In this document: piece after piece, positions 27,674 to 36,985 of the stretch
How the letters are laid out: every line of letters begins with the position of its first letter
Position numbering within the stretch: position 1 is the stretch's first letter
NCBI GenBank assembly: GCA_039962225.1
Contig: JAMPKV010000001.1
Location: 62,001 to 126,000, forward strand
Direction of reading: 5' to 3'
DNA: 64,000 bases
From: Microcoleus sp. AS-A8
Lineage (GTDB): Bacteria; Cyanobacteriota; Cyanobacteriia; Cyanobacteriales; Coleofasciculaceae
Notes under the pieces: generated by a model
Seen by the model: the letters and a program-made list of their open reading frames with translations, nothing else
What the model was told of the DNA's origin: nothing
The model's database searches: none
Translations under genes and position numbers: made by a program

Positions 27674-28978
27674 TCAGGGTGTAGGGGAAGCTGCTGGATT
27701 CACTAAACGACCTAAAAACAGGATGCTCCCAGACTCTCTATCCCGAATCAGGAAGATAAACGGGCGATTGGCACTAAAGTTTCCGCCGCCGCACCGTGCT
27801 TCCCCGATAGCCGCCGTAGCCCCAGCCGCCTCGGTGCCCAACTCATCCACATTGACAAAGGTCTGATGAATCGCTTCTTTGAGGAACAAATCCTTCCTCC
27901 CGTTCATGCCAGAGAAGTCGGCAGCATCATCAAATGCGCTCACCATCCCCATCTTTGAGAGTACTCGCTTCAGCTCAAATTTTGCATCCACCTTGAACTT
28001 GGGCAACTGGATAAACTCAGGACACTGGTCGTCGTCGATAGATGATAGCCAATTGTGGATGTTCTCCGGCGTTAGCTGCTGCTCTAGTTGAGCCAACCCA
28101 TCAACTTTCTTGGGCAAGAGAATCACCATAGATGTCTTCTTACCGACATAGGGCAGCTCCAGCACTTGCAGGCCGTCAAACTCTGCGTAGCCTACACTAG
28201 CCTCTTGGGACATCATGGGAACATCAACCTGCTGACCTGGTGCAACGGTAAACGGCTTGTTCTTCGTGTCTGCCGGATCGAACGGCTTAAGCCAACTTCC
28301 CTTGAAGTAGATGGCGTTTGTGAGAACGATCCGCGTCAGCGAGTTGAGGATGTCAGGAGGAATCAGGTCTTGAATCTTTTCCTGAGTCTGTTGTGCTACC
28401 CATTTGTTGATGGTGCGGCGAGCTTGCTCCGTCTCCGTCTTGAAGTCCACTTCTTCTAGTTCAGCTCCGTAGTAGTTTCGGGTGAGCTGATTAAAAGGCT
28501 TGAGAAACTCGTATCCCTTTTGCCCCCAAAGCCGATTTGCAATTTTGAGTTGAACCCCTTCCCCTTGCTGCTTCTGAGCATCTAGCTGAGTCCTGAGTGC
28601 GGCAAAGGCTGGGTGGAGGTCTTCTTGCCCTAGCGTGAAGTGGAGAACTTTCGACATCTCGGTTGCCGTTTCACCCCTAGCTCCGGCATAGGTCATAGCC
28701 AGTGCCGTCGAGAGGCTGTAGGGTGAGACGAAAAGGTTTCCTTGTTGGTTACGCAACTGGTGATAGAGGTCGAGAGCAAAAGCATTGTTGCCTTTTACCA
28801 CAGCCTTTATCTCTGCGGTTGGTTTTGAGGTTCGTTGAGCTGTAATTACAGGAGATTCTTTTGGTGACGAAATCTTAAGTTGAGGATGAATAGTGAGTTC
28901 ACGAGCCAACGTAGAACCACTCAACGTGGTCATCAAACCCATCAGAGTGACCGATAGACTCGCGACCCATCTTTTCAT
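27674..28978 (-). CDS. Secreted serpin (serine protease inhibitor)
   Basis: 434 residues from ATG 28976-28978, preceded by AAGAGAG; a longer frame to 29050 overlaps lptC and is unlikely. A signal peptide (MKRWVASLSVTLMGLMTTLS, ending near LARE) precedes a full serpin fold of about 370 residues: NLFVSPYSLSTALAMTYAGA, LTNAIYFKGSWLKPFDP, and a C-terminus with PFIFLIRDRESGSILFLGR. The reactive loop reads GTEAAGATAAIGEARC, with small residues in the hinge (P15-P9), as in inhibitory serpins. Counting 17 residues from the conserved Glu puts Arg at P1 and Cys at P1', suggesting a trypsin-like or Arg-specific cysteine protease target. It lies 19 bp downstream of lptC on the same strand. Confidence 0.93.
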   Translation of the reverse strand: MKRWVASLSVTLMGLMTTLSGSTLARELTIHPQLKISSPKESPVITAQRTSKPTAEIKAVVKGNNAFALDLYHQLRNQQGNLFVSPYSLSTALAMTYAGARGETATEMSKVLHFTLGQEDLHPAFAALRTQLDAQKQQGEGVQLKIANRLWGQKGYEFLKPFNQLTRNYYGAELEEVDFKTETEQARRTINKWVAQQTQEKIQDLIPPDILNSLTRIVLTNAIYFKGSWLKPFDPADTKNKPFTVAPGQQVDVPMMSQEASVGYAEFDGLQVLELPYVGKKTSMVILLPKKVDGLAQLEQQLTPENIHNWLSSIDDDQCPEFIQLPKFKVDAKFELKRVLSKMGMVSAFDDAADFSGMNGRKDLFLKEAIHQTFVNVDELGTEAAGATAAIGEARCGGGNFSANRPFIFLIRDRESGSILFLGRLVNPAASPTP

Positions 28979-28997
28979 CAGCTCTCTTCTTTTATTA

Positions 28998-30137
28998 CTA
29001 AGGAATAATTTCCGTAACCACTCGGGTACCAGCGCCACCTGTAACAACAATGCTTTGGTCTTGAAGCCTTCCTAGGGCTGTAGGACCCGTCGTATTAAAC
29101 GGTGGATTAACTTGTTGATAAATCACATTACCCGACGCTTGAACATTCTGAGTCGGCATATCCCACTTCATCTGATTGGCGAAAACTGTAGCTTGATTTT
29201 TGCTACCAATAGCTTGAACGCCGCCTGTTAAATTCGCTACTTTTTGTTTTAAATCTACCTGTCCTTGGTTAGCGGTGAGAATAATATTTTCTTTCTGTTG
29301 GACAATCCTTACTGGCTGATCGGAAACGACTGTTTCAGCGTTGACGTTCCAGATGGCGGAATTACTAGACATCAATAGTGGCGGGTCGAGTGATGTTAGC
29401 TGAATATTTTTATTGAGTGTGACAATCTTGGTTTTCAGATCGACCTGAGATTTATCAGCCTCCACTCTGTCAGTCACAATTTTGGCTTTGTAGCGCTCAA
29501 TCCAAATGCGCTTTTCGCCATTGGTTTTTTGTTCTTTGATTTGCCAGACTAAATGTTCTGTTTTCATCTGCAAATCTGGGTCTTTCGAGATAGCGGCGAC
29601 CTGTCCGAGGAGTTCTGCCTGCTCCTTTCGAGTGAAGTATCGCCCTTCTTTTGCTGTCGCTTGAAGTTGGGGATGATTGCCCTTCAAGTTATTGCGAACG
29701 ATTAATAAATCTTCTTTGGGATACCACTCCAAATCATCGCCTTTAAACACAGCACCATTCCGGGTATCGGTAGCCGTAATCTGTCCTTTTAGCAGGACAA
29801 TCTTACCATCTTGGCGAATTTCACCACTCGCTGCCGATACCCGCAAAACGACTTTTCCATCTTGGTATAAGTCACCCGTGGGCTGATCAATTCGAGCAAT
29901 TTTTTTATCTTTGCTGTAAGTGGCTTGTTTGGCCTTAACTTTCCAGAGAGGGCGACCCTTTTCATCGGCCTGGTCGAGGGTAATATTTTTAAAGACTAGG
30001 CTCCCTTCAATATCTGTTGCGGCACTATCTTGCTTTATTTTCTTTTCTGTACGGCTGGCGCTCTTACAGGCAGATAATAAAGTGAACGTCAAAAAACACA
30101 GGGTAAAAGCAATAGAACGTTTTAAGTTCACAAACAT
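28998..30137 (-). CDS. lptC: LPS export periplasmic protein LptC (cyanobacterial long form)
   Basis: 379 residues. The N-terminus ends in a lipobox-like LLSACKS (Cys about 24), so it is probably a lipoprotein or inner-membrane anchored. The mature part is built from repeated beta-jellyroll strands: LVFKNITLDQADEKGRPLWK, ARIDQPTGDLYQDGKVVLRV, and ELLGQVAAISKDPDLQMKTE. This is the LptC/OstA pattern of the bridge carrying lipopolysaccharide from the inner to the outer membrane. At twice the length of E. coli LptC, it has more jellyroll units, as usual in cyanobacteria. The serpin gene follows at once; labA lies 157 bp upstream. Confidence 0.85.
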   Translation of the reverse strand: MFVNLKRSIAFTLCFLTFTLLSACKSASRTEKKIKQDSAATDIEGSLVFKNITLDQADEKGRPLWKVKAKQATYSKDKKIARIDQPTGDLYQDGKVVLRVSAASGEIRQDGKIVLLKGQITATDTRNGAVFKGDDLEWYPKEDLLIVRNNLKGNHPQLQATAKEGRYFTRKEQAELLGQVAAISKDPDLQMKTEHLVWQIKEQKTNGEKRIWIERYKAKIVTDRVEADKSQVDLKTKIVTLNKNIQLTSLDPPLLMSSNSAIWNVNAETVVSDQPVRIVQQKENIILTANQGQVDLKQKVANLTGGVQAIGSKNQATVFANQMKWDMPTQNVQASGNVIYQQVNPPFNTTGPTALGRLQDQSIVVTGGAGTRVVTEIIP

Positions 30138-30164
30138 GGGGTTGGGCGGCTTTTAATCCAGGTG

Positions 30165-30294
30165 CTTAGTCATTAGTCATTGGTTCTTGGTTATTGATTT
30201 TTCGAGTTGTTAGTTGACTTGTGATCAATCACTAATCACGATGACCGATAAACAATGAATAATGACGAATGACTAATAACCTATGGCTGGTGGA
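30165..30294. repeat. TAGTCATT-type repeat cluster forming an inverted repeat
   Basis: The gap between labA and lptC carries GTCATTAGTCATTGGT at its left and AATGACGAATGACTAATAAC at its right, approximate inverted copies of a short AGTCATT unit. The transcript could fold into a long imperfect hairpin. It is non-coding. Confidence 0.5.
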
Positions 30295-30900
30295 TTAGTC
30301 TTCCTGCTCATCCATACCGATGCCCGATAAAGGACGGTAGACGTAGGTTGAGGTGGCGCGAGGTGTCTTTTGGATACTTTCTTTGATGTTATCCAGATCG
30401 ATGTAGCGATCGGCTACGTTAATCAGGCTATCACTCGTCATGGAGCGTAGACTAACCACCTCAACGCGAACTCCCCGATAGCTAACCGCATCTACGGCAT
30501 AAGCTAAGTCTCCATCGCCACTGACGAGAACGGCTGTATCGTAAGAACCGACCAGCGCCATCATATCTACAGCAATTTCTACATCTAAATTTGCTTTTTT
30601 AGAACCATCGGGTAGCTGTACTAAATCTTTGGCAATCACCCGATAGCCGTTACGTCGCATCCACAGCAAAAAGCCTTGCTGTTTTTCGTTGGTGCGATCA
30701 ACTCCTGTATAAAAAAAGGAGCGCAACAAGCGAGAACCGGCTGTTAATCGAACGAGAAGTTTGGTGTAATCAATTTCAATTCCCAGTTGGAGAGCGGCAT
30801 AAAATAGATTTGAGCCGTCGATGAAAATTGCAACGCGGCCGCGATTTTCTAAAACTTGTTCAGGCGTAAAAACTGGATCATTACTAAAGTTATTCAACAT
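30295..30900 (-). CDS. labA: LabA-like NYN-domain protein
   Basis: 201 residues from ATG 30898-30900, which has GAGGT nine bases upstream; the frame continues to 30996 but without support. NYN/PIN-like fold: VAIFIDGSNLFYAALQLG (metal-binding Asp), ANLDVEIAVDMMALVGSYD and VLVSGDGDLAYAVDAV carry the acidic residues expected of this nuclease-like family. In Synechococcus, LabA lowers expression under the circadian regulator RpaA pathway; whether it has nuclease activity is unsettled. The C-terminus (TPRATSTYVYRPLSGIGMDE) is polar and flexible. It lies 111 bp downstream of metG on the same strand. The closely related paralogue LalA cannot be excluded. Confidence 0.8.
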   Translation of the reverse strand: MLNNFSNDPVFTPEQVLENRGRVAIFIDGSNLFYAALQLGIEIDYTKLLVRLTAGSRLLRSFFYTGVDRTNEKQQGFLLWMRRNGYRVIAKDLVQLPDGSKKANLDVEIAVDMMALVGSYDTAVLVSGDGDLAYAVDAVSYRGVRVEVVSLRSMTSDSLINVADRYIDLDNIKESIQKTPRATSTYVYRPLSGIGMDEQED

Positions 30901-31011
30901 ATTTGTTATACCTCGATTTGTTATGTAAAAAAAAGATTGATGCCTCCTTTCCTCACACCCAGAAGATGTGTCAACCGCTGATAAGCTAATGCCCAAGACG
31001 ACGAAACAAAA

Positions 31012-32610
31012 TTACGCTTGTTCCAGTCGTGCAAAAACGGGCTTCGCCTCCCCTAAGCTCTGATGAGCTGGTAAGGTTCCCCAAGCGGAGTGAGTAGCAT
31101 AGGTTGCAGAATCTTTAATGAGAGTTTTTTCGTTAAAGTCGATTGAAAAGCCAAGCTGCCGATAAATTTCGGTACTGATGCTAGGAATAATCGGAGATAA
31201 GAGGTAAGCTGCCAGTCTAACTGATTCCAACACGGTATACAACACTTGTCCCACTGCTGGCAAGTTCCCCTGCTTATATAAGCTCCAAGGCGCTTGATCA
31301 TCAATGAATTTGTTACCGGCTCGAATCAGAGTAAAGATCTCCCGACAGGCTTCCCCAAACGCTAAGGCTTCATAGGAGCAAGCAACACGTTCGCTCAATT
31401 CCCAGCCAATGGCTTTCAGGGGGTTATCAACTAGAATTTCTTCTTCTTCTTCTTTAACTTCTGGTACACGAGCATGGCAATACTTCTGTACCATTTTTAA
31501 CGTTCGGTTGAGTAAGTTACCCAAATCGTTCGCGAGATCAGCATTGACGATATCGATAAAACGGGTTTCATTGAAATCCCCATCCTTCCCAAATTCAATC
31601 TCTTTGAGAAAGTAGTAGCGAATCGCATCTGCACCGTACCGATTGACTAACTCAACCGGATTCAGGGTATTGCCAAGGCTTTTCCCCATCTTCTGACCAT
31701 CCTTTGTAAGAAAGCCATGTCCAAACACATGCTCCGATACTGGTATATCTGCTGACATTAACATTGCTGGCCAGTAAACCGCATGAAAGCGCAGAATGTC
31801 TTTACCAATGAGATGCAAATTGATGGGCCACCACTTGCTTAAAGCATTCTCTAACGTGGGTTCACTATCCGGATCAAGCAGGGCTGTTACGTAACCGAGT
31901 AAAGCGTCAAACCATACATAAATGGTATGGTTCGGGTCTACCGGCACTGGGAAGCCCCAGTCCACATTCACCCGCGAAATCGAGAAATCCTGAAGTCCCT
32001 GCCTAACAAAACTTAAAACTTCATTCCGGCGACTTTCCGGTTGAATAAAATTAGGTCGCTCTTGATAAAGAGCTTCAAGCTGGCTTTGATACTTCGACAA
32101 AGCGAAAAAGTAGTTTTGTTCATCTCGCCACTCGGCTTCTTTATTCGGGTGAAGAGGGCATCGATGTTCTTGTAACAAATCCCGCTCTTCTTTGAATTCC
32201 TCGCAAGAGACGCAGTACCAGCCTTTTTGTTGACCTAGATAGATGTCGCCTTTGTCCCACACCCTAGAGAAAAATTCTTTAACGATTGAGCCATGGCGGG
32301 ATGAGGTGGTGCGACTAAAGCGATCGTACTGGATATTGAGCTTTTGCCAAAGCGCATCAAACCCAGCCGCGATCTGATCACAGTGGACTTGAGGCTCGAC
32401 TCCATTACTTTGAGCCGTGCGCTGAATTTTTTGCCCATGCTCATCCGTGCCCGTAATGAATAACACGGATTTGCCTCGCAGCCTTTCAAACCGAGCCACC
32501 GCATCCGCCGCCATTGTTGTATAGGCGCTACCGATATGGGGTAAGTCGTTTACGTAGTAGAGAGGCGTCGTAATCGTAAATGTGTTTCTATTTGTATCGA
32601 TATGACTCAT
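31012..32610 (-). CDS. metG: Methionyl-tRNA synthetase
   Basis: 532 residues, class I synthetase charging tRNA-Met. The HIGH motif is HIGS in TTPLYYVNDLPHIGSAYTT, and the KMSKS loop is KMGKS (GQKMGKSLGNTL). A zinc knuckle begins WYCVSCEEF with a further Cys in HRCPLHP. The C-terminus ends after the anticodon-binding helices, with no fused EMAP-like tRNA-binding domain, which fits the shorter MetG form common in cyanobacteria. The upstream 381-bp gap is shared with a divergent acyltransferase. labA, lptC and the serpin gene follow on the same strand. Confidence 0.95.
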   Translation of the reverse strand: MSHIDTNRNTFTITTPLYYVNDLPHIGSAYTTMAADAVARFERLRGKSVLFITGTDEHGQKIQRTAQSNGVEPQVHCDQIAAGFDALWQKLNIQYDRFSRTTSSRHGSIVKEFFSRVWDKGDIYLGQQKGWYCVSCEEFKEERDLLQEHRCPLHPNKEAEWRDEQNYFFALSKYQSQLEALYQERPNFIQPESRRNEVLSFVRQGLQDFSISRVNVDWGFPVPVDPNHTIYVWFDALLGYVTALLDPDSEPTLENALSKWWPINLHLIGKDILRFHAVYWPAMLMSADIPVSEHVFGHGFLTKDGQKMGKSLGNTLNPVELVNRYGADAIRYYFLKEIEFGKDGDFNETRFIDIVNADLANDLGNLLNRTLKMVQKYCHARVPEVKEEEEEILVDNPLKAIGWELSERVACSYEALAFGEACREIFTLIRAGNKFIDDQAPWSLYKQGNLPAVGQVLYTVLESVRLAAYLLSPIIPSISTEIYRQLGFSIDFNEKTLIKDSATYATHSAWGTLPAHQSLGEAKPVFARLEQA

Positions 32611-32991
32611 CTGAGTGTTAGAAACGCCTTCACCTAAATTACTGGTAGTTTCTAGTGTATTGCTACGGATATTGATGGAGTGGCTACCTGAGCTCGTCAG
32701 CTTGATGTAGTACTTCTCTAATAAAAGTATTACCTTATACAGATAATCAGAAGCTTTTACCTAAATATTTAGATTTTCTTAATAAAACGATAAGATCTAA
32801 AAAAATAATTAATTATTAGTAGCATAGTTATCCTTTTCTAGATGTCATTAATCAGGTCTACTTCTGGCTGAGTTGCTGCCAGAAACGACTGAAAATGCCC
32901 TAAATTCTACCTTAAGGCATTTGTCAAAACTTTACATTGCTTTGTAGCGTAAAGAAATATTAAGTAATGGTACAAGTGATGGCTTCAACCC
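32611..32991. promoter_or_regulatory. Divergent promoter region metG / acyltransferase
   Basis: 381 bp between divergent starts, very AT-rich from 32710 to 32850. It presumably holds promoters for both genes. No known operator, leader RNA or small gene was recognised. Confidence 0.4.
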
Positions 32992-33732
32992 ATGTCTTCA
33001 GATAGTCCACTTCAAATTTCTCGATCGCTCCTAGCGGCAATGGGAACGCGGATGTTCGTCTACCACGAAGATCGCATCCCTGAGCATTCTGCCGTTGTGG
33101 TGGTAAGCAACCATCGTGGCTTTATGGACGCCCCCCTGTTGATGGCAGCCTTAGGGCATCCTATCCGCATTGCTTGTCATCATTACATGGGGCAAGTGCC
33201 CATGTTGCGAGAATTTATCACGCAAATGGGTTGTTTTCCGCTTCAAGAACCAGAATATAGGCAGCAGGCTTTTTTTGAACAGGCCAGTGGGCTACTCAAA
33301 CAACATCAGTGGGTAGGAGTATTCCCCGAAGGCGCTCAAACCATGGTGCATTTGACTCAGCCCGATAGCATCAGCAGGTTTCACCGAGGCTTTGCCCACT
33401 TGGCTTTACGGACTCCCGTCAGGGATTTAGCCGTATTGCCTGTAGCGATCGCCTCTTTGGAAGAAACAACATCCTCTGCCGTGCCACTGCGCTGGTTACG
33501 TCTGTTTGATCCATCAGAACCCCTATTTGCACAACCGGGTTTGCATCCGATGGTGATTCATCGTCGTGTGGCGGTATTAGTGGGGCATCCCTATTGGATT
33601 ACGGCAAAACACCGGGAGCAATATCAAGGCAAACAGGCTAAAACAGCGGTTAGCGAACTGGTGACTACCTGCCAGGATGAAATTTCTAAATTACTCTATC
33701 AAACATTTCAACGCGAACGAAGATGTTCCTGA
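32992..33732 (+). CDS. 1-acyl-glycerol-3-phosphate acyltransferase-like (PlsC family)
   Basis: 246 residues. The acyltransferase block I is SNHRGFMDAPLL, carrying the catalytic HX4D (His and Asp), and block III is VGVFPEGAQTM, equivalent to the usual FPEGTRS. Block II is less clear. The family adds the second acyl chain to lysophosphatidate at the membrane face; other substrates occur in these subgroups. No transmembrane helix is evident, so association would be peripheral. An alpha/beta hydrolase gene follows 68 bp downstream on the same strand, which suggests related lipid chemistry. Confidence 0.8.
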   Translation: MSSDSPLQISRSLLAAMGTRMFVYHEDRIPEHSAVVVVSNHRGFMDAPLLMAALGHPIRIACHHYMGQVPMLREFITQMGCFPLQEPEYRQQAFFEQASGLLKQHQWVGVFPEGAQTMVHLTQPDSISRFHRGFAHLALRTPVRDLAVLPVAIASLEETTSSAVPLRWLRLFDPSEPLFAQPGLHPMVIHRRVAVLVGHPYWITAKHREQYQGKQAKTAVSELVTTCQDEISKLLYQTFQRERRCS

Positions 33733-33800
33733 ATTGAGAAAAGTCGCGTTGTGATTTTTTTTGCTTCAATAGTCATCGGGATATCAATAGGAATTTAGCC

Positions 33801-34640
33801 ATGCCACCAGTGAAGAGCCGTCCTTGTTTTTTGACACCAGGACGTGTTAATTCCAACTACCCCTTATTTGTGTTTCTACCCGGTATGGATGGGACCGGTC
33901 AACTCTTGCGCTCCCAGACAAAAGGGTTAGAAACCGCTTTTGATGTCAGAGCGCTGGCAATTCCTCCTGATGACTTGAACAACTGGGACGATCTTGCCGA
34001 GGTGGTGGTGAACCTCGTGGAAGAGGAACTCAAAAAGGGAGCCTCCCGTTCAGTTTATCTGTGTGGTGAGTCATTCGGAGGCTGTTTAGCCATTAAGGTT
34101 GCCTTAAGTGCGCCCCATCTTTTTAAGCGAATTATTTTAATTAATCCAGCCACATCTTTCCATCAACGCCCTTGGTTAAGCTGGGGAGCTCAATTGAATC
34201 GCTTGGTACCCGAATTTTTGTATGGAGTCTCGTCACTCGTCCTCTTACCCTTGTTATCCAATTTAGCCAGAACCACGCCGCGCGATCGCCGTGCACTGCT
34301 GGATGCCATGCAATCGGTACCCGCCAAGATTGCGAATTGGCGCATCTCCATGGTGACCGAGTTTGATGTAAAAGAAACACAACTAAAACGCCTAACCCAA
34401 CCCGTCCTCGTGATTGGAGGTGCCGCTGATCAGTTGTTACCCTCCGCACAGGAAGCTGAACGCCTAGTTAACAGCCTACCCAATGCTCAGAAGCTAATAT
34501 TACCCAATTCGGGGCACGCCTGTCTGCTGGAGACAGACGTTTGCCTTTTTGATCTGATGAAAGAGCAAAACTTCTTAGAAGCCTCGGTTCCTAACCAAGA
34601 AGCTAAATCCGTTTTAATTCCAATTCCGGTGGCTGATTAG
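33801..34640 (+). CDS. Alpha/beta hydrolase
   Basis: 279 residues. The fold shows FVFLPGMDGTGQLL (oxyanion-hole region), nucleophile elbow YLCGESFGGCLA (Ser in GESFG), an Asp in GGAADQLLPS and the catalytic His in PNSGHACLLE, so a complete triad can be placed. The core resembles thioesterase, lipase and plant-type phytyl ester acyltransferase relatives. It lies 68 bp after a PlsC-like gene, a pairing reminiscent of the two halves of plant and cyanobacterial esterase/acyltransferase (PES-like) proteins, so an acyl-lipid substrate is plausible but unproven. It is cytoplasmic. Confidence 0.78.
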   Translation: MPPVKSRPCFLTPGRVNSNYPLFVFLPGMDGTGQLLRSQTKGLETAFDVRALAIPPDDLNNWDDLAEVVVNLVEEELKKGASRSVYLCGESFGGCLAIKVALSAPHLFKRIILINPATSFHQRPWLSWGAQLNRLVPEFLYGVSSLVLLPLLSNLARTTPRDRRALLDAMQSVPAKIANWRISMVTEFDVKETQLKRLTQPVLVIGGAADQLLPSAQEAERLVNSLPNAQKLILPNSGHACLLETDVCLFDLMKEQNFLEASVPNQEAKSVLIPIPVAD

Positions 34641-34673
34641 CTCACACACCGCTCAGAATCATCTCAAAAACGA

Positions 34674-35489
34674 TCAACGAAACCGAGCTGGATTTAAGCG
34701 CGGATTCGACCGCACAGGGATGCTTCTTCTCAGCCTAGAGCCAGTCCCACCATCCGCTCGGTCTAAGAAGGGTCGGAGATTGATATTAGCCGAAGATTGG
34801 CGTGGATTGTTGTCAACGCCTAGAGCCGATAGACCTTGGTTTAACACCTGATTGAGCAGTTGTGAACCGCTGTTCCCCTCGACAAACGTGTTTACGGCAT
34901 CTGTTCGCTCACCCGTATCCGCAACGGTTAAGTTTTGGAAGACACGATTGCGTGTTAATTCTGGGTCTTGTCCCGGAGGCACCGTGAGTACAATTCGACA
35001 AGATGAATTCTTTTGGGTGGTCACACAGACGGTATTGTAATTATTCTCTACGGCATTCCGCATTTCCACTAAACCATCGGGTCGGTACAATTCCAAACGT
35101 CTGCTGATCTCATTACAACGGCGTTCTGGCGTCCAGCCACCCCCTAAAGTACCGGGAGTTGCCCAGGGATAAGCTTGATTCGGTTGGCTTTCGGGATGAT
35201 ACATGACCGTATACTGACCATCCACCTGCTTACAGGTAAAGCGAGGCTCTTGAGATGATTTAATCTCTGAATCGGGTGAAGACTCTTGGGATTGTGATTC
35301 TTCCTCAACATCCTCAGCCAAAATGGTATGCTGGGACAATTGAGATGGAGCAGTTGTGGCTGTCCGGTTCTGGGTTAAGGCCAAGGCATTATCACTCGCG
35401 AGTAGAATAGCGACACTCGCTGACCAACCAACACTCTTAAACAGCAACGGCTTCAAACTGGAATTTCGAGTAAACTGTTGTGGCGTCAT
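34674..35489 (-). CDS. COP23-domain secreted protein
   Basis: 271 residues. A hydrophobic N-terminus (about 15-38, FKSVGWSASVAILLASDNAL) acts as a signal or anchor. An acidic Ser/Glu linker (about 58-78) precedes a COP23-type domain: RFTCKQVDGQYTVMYHPES, GGGWTPERRCNEISRRLELY, and a Cys pair in NTVCVTTQKNSSCRIVLTV. COP23 was named as a circadian-oscillating membrane-associated protein of Cyanothece; its role is unknown. Four Cys suggest disulfides and a periplasmic or thylakoid-lumen site. The C-terminus is polar with arginine-rich SRLRRSIPVRSNPRLNP. It converges with the hydrolase gene. Confidence 0.8.
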   Translation of the reverse strand: MTPQQFTRNSSLKPLLFKSVGWSASVAILLASDNALALTQNRTATTAPSQLSQHTILAEDVEEESQSQESSPDSEIKSSQEPRFTCKQVDGQYTVMYHPESQPNQAYPWATPGTLGGGWTPERRCNEISRRLELYRPDGLVEMRNAVENNYNTVCVTTQKNSSCRIVLTVPPGQDPELTRNRVFQNLTVADTGERTDAVNTFVEGNSGSQLLNQVLNQGLSALGVDNNPRQSSANINLRPFLDRADGGTGSRLRRSIPVRSNPRLNPARFR

Positions 35490-35852
35490 TGCTTCAAACC
35501 TCTAAAATTCGGTCAAACATGCGGCTGCCCCTGATTTGCTCAAAAAGACTCGTTTGAAGTGCGATCAACGAGGGCTGTGTGCATAGCCCTACATCGCATC
35601 CCAGAGCCAGAAGCGCAAATGCGCTGGTATATTATATTCGCATCATACCCTCTGTCACTTCAGAAAGCCTACTACCCTTGCCAAAATCAATGCTCAAGAG
35701 TATGCTTTTGCCGTCCTGGTTGTTTGAGCAAAAGCTTTCTCAGCTTATCAGCCAAAACCTGTCTGATTAGATGAGTTAATTTCACAAATCTTTACCATTG
35801 GACTCAGGTATTTTATACTACCAAAGGACGGTAGAAAGGAGAAAAGATCACG
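35490..35852 (+). promoter_or_regulatory. Upstream region of crtR
   Basis: 363 bp between divergent COP23 and crtR genes. It contains a short hairpin GGGCTGTGTGCATAGCCC around 35572-35589 and an AGGAG ribosome site 11 bases before the crtR ATG. AT-rich sequence at 35770-35825 probably contains the crtR promoter. No gene is accepted; open frames here are unconvincing. Confidence 0.4.
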
Positions 35853-36764
35853 ATGTCGGAGGCCCAGAAGCCACTGACAGTTCCAAAGGAATTCCTGGGT
35901 CCTCCCGGTGAATTTAATCCAACGTTAATCATGTTCTTTACAGCGATTGCGTTGGTTGCCTTTTCCACATGTGGTTACTGGCTCTGGAATTGGCCTGATC
36001 CATGCTGCTTTGCCCTAAATGTCTTGGCTTTGCACATGGTGGGAACAGTAATTCACGATGCTTCTCATAATGCAGCTCATCGCAATCGAACGATGAACGC
36101 CATTATGGGACATGGAAGCGCCTTAATGTTAGGGTTTGCTTTCCCTGTATTTACGCGGGTTCACATTCAACATCATGCGAATGTGAATGACCCCCAAAAT
36201 GATCCCGATCATTTTGTTTCCACGGGCGGACCACTCTGGTTAATCGCCGCTCGTTTTTTTTATCACGAAATCTTTTTCTTTAAGCGTCGGTTGTGGCGTA
36301 AGTATGAATTGTTGGAGTGGTTTTTAAGTCGTTTATTTGTGGCGACTATCATCTGTATTGCTTGCCAATATGGCTTTTTAGGTTATATTCTCAACTTTTG
36401 GTTTTCACCCGCTTTAGTGGTGGGTTTAGCCTTGGGATTATTTTTTGATTATTTGCCCCATCGACCCTTTCAGGAGCGCGATCGCTGGAAAAATGCTAGA
36501 GTTTACCCCAGCCCAATTTTGAATTTACTCATTGGTGGACAGAATTACCATTTAATTCATCATCTGTGGCCTTCTATTCCTTGGTACAAGTATCAAGGGG
36601 CTTACTATGCCGTTAAGCCTCTGCTCGATCAAAAAGGTTGTTATCAATCTCTGGGATTGTTAGAAGGCAAAAAAAGTTTTTGGAACTTTGTCTACGACAT
36701 CTTCTTAGGAATTCGGTTGCACAAAAAATATCCAGAGAAAAAATTGGAAGAAGTGAAGTCGTAA
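35853..36764 (+). CDS. crtR: Beta-carotene hydroxylase, CrtR type
   Basis: 303 residues, a membrane di-iron hydroxylase of the desaturase superfamily. The three histidine clusters are HDASHNAAH (68-76), HIQHH in TRVHIQHHANVNDPQNDPDH and HLIHH in GGQNYHLIHHLWPSIPWY. Hydrophobic helices lie between them. It hydroxylates the beta-ionone ring, producing zeaxanthin from beta-carotene and helping myxoxanthophyll synthesis in thylakoid and envelope membranes. The N-terminus VPKEFLGPPGEFNPTLIMFF is typical of cyanobacterial CrtR. It stands as a single transcription unit. Confidence 0.92.
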   Translation: MSEAQKPLTVPKEFLGPPGEFNPTLIMFFTAIALVAFSTCGYWLWNWPDPCCFALNVLALHMVGTVIHDASHNAAHRNRTMNAIMGHGSALMLGFAFPVFTRVHIQHHANVNDPQNDPDHFVSTGGPLWLIAARFFYHEIFFFKRRLWRKYELLEWFLSRLFVATIICIACQYGFLGYILNFWFSPALVVGLALGLFFDYLPHRPFQERDRWKNARVYPSPILNLLIGGQNYHLIHHLWPSIPWYKYQGAYYAVKPLLDQKGCYQSLGLLEGKKSFWNFVYDIFLGIRLHKKYPEKKLEEVKS

Positions 36765-36985
36765 TATTTTTGATGAGTTAGGAGTTAGTTGTTAGTAAAT
36801 GTTATAAATTCAAATTCCTTCTCAGGCCAATTCTCGATGAAGTTGCACTTTATGAACCCCCGGTTGTCGCCGTCCCCCTTAATAAGGGGGACTACAGGGG
36901 GTAATCAATTAAGTGCATTGTGGAGAGAGAAATGGTAGAAGACATAACAACTAACAAAAAATAACAAATCATCTCTCCGGAGGCA

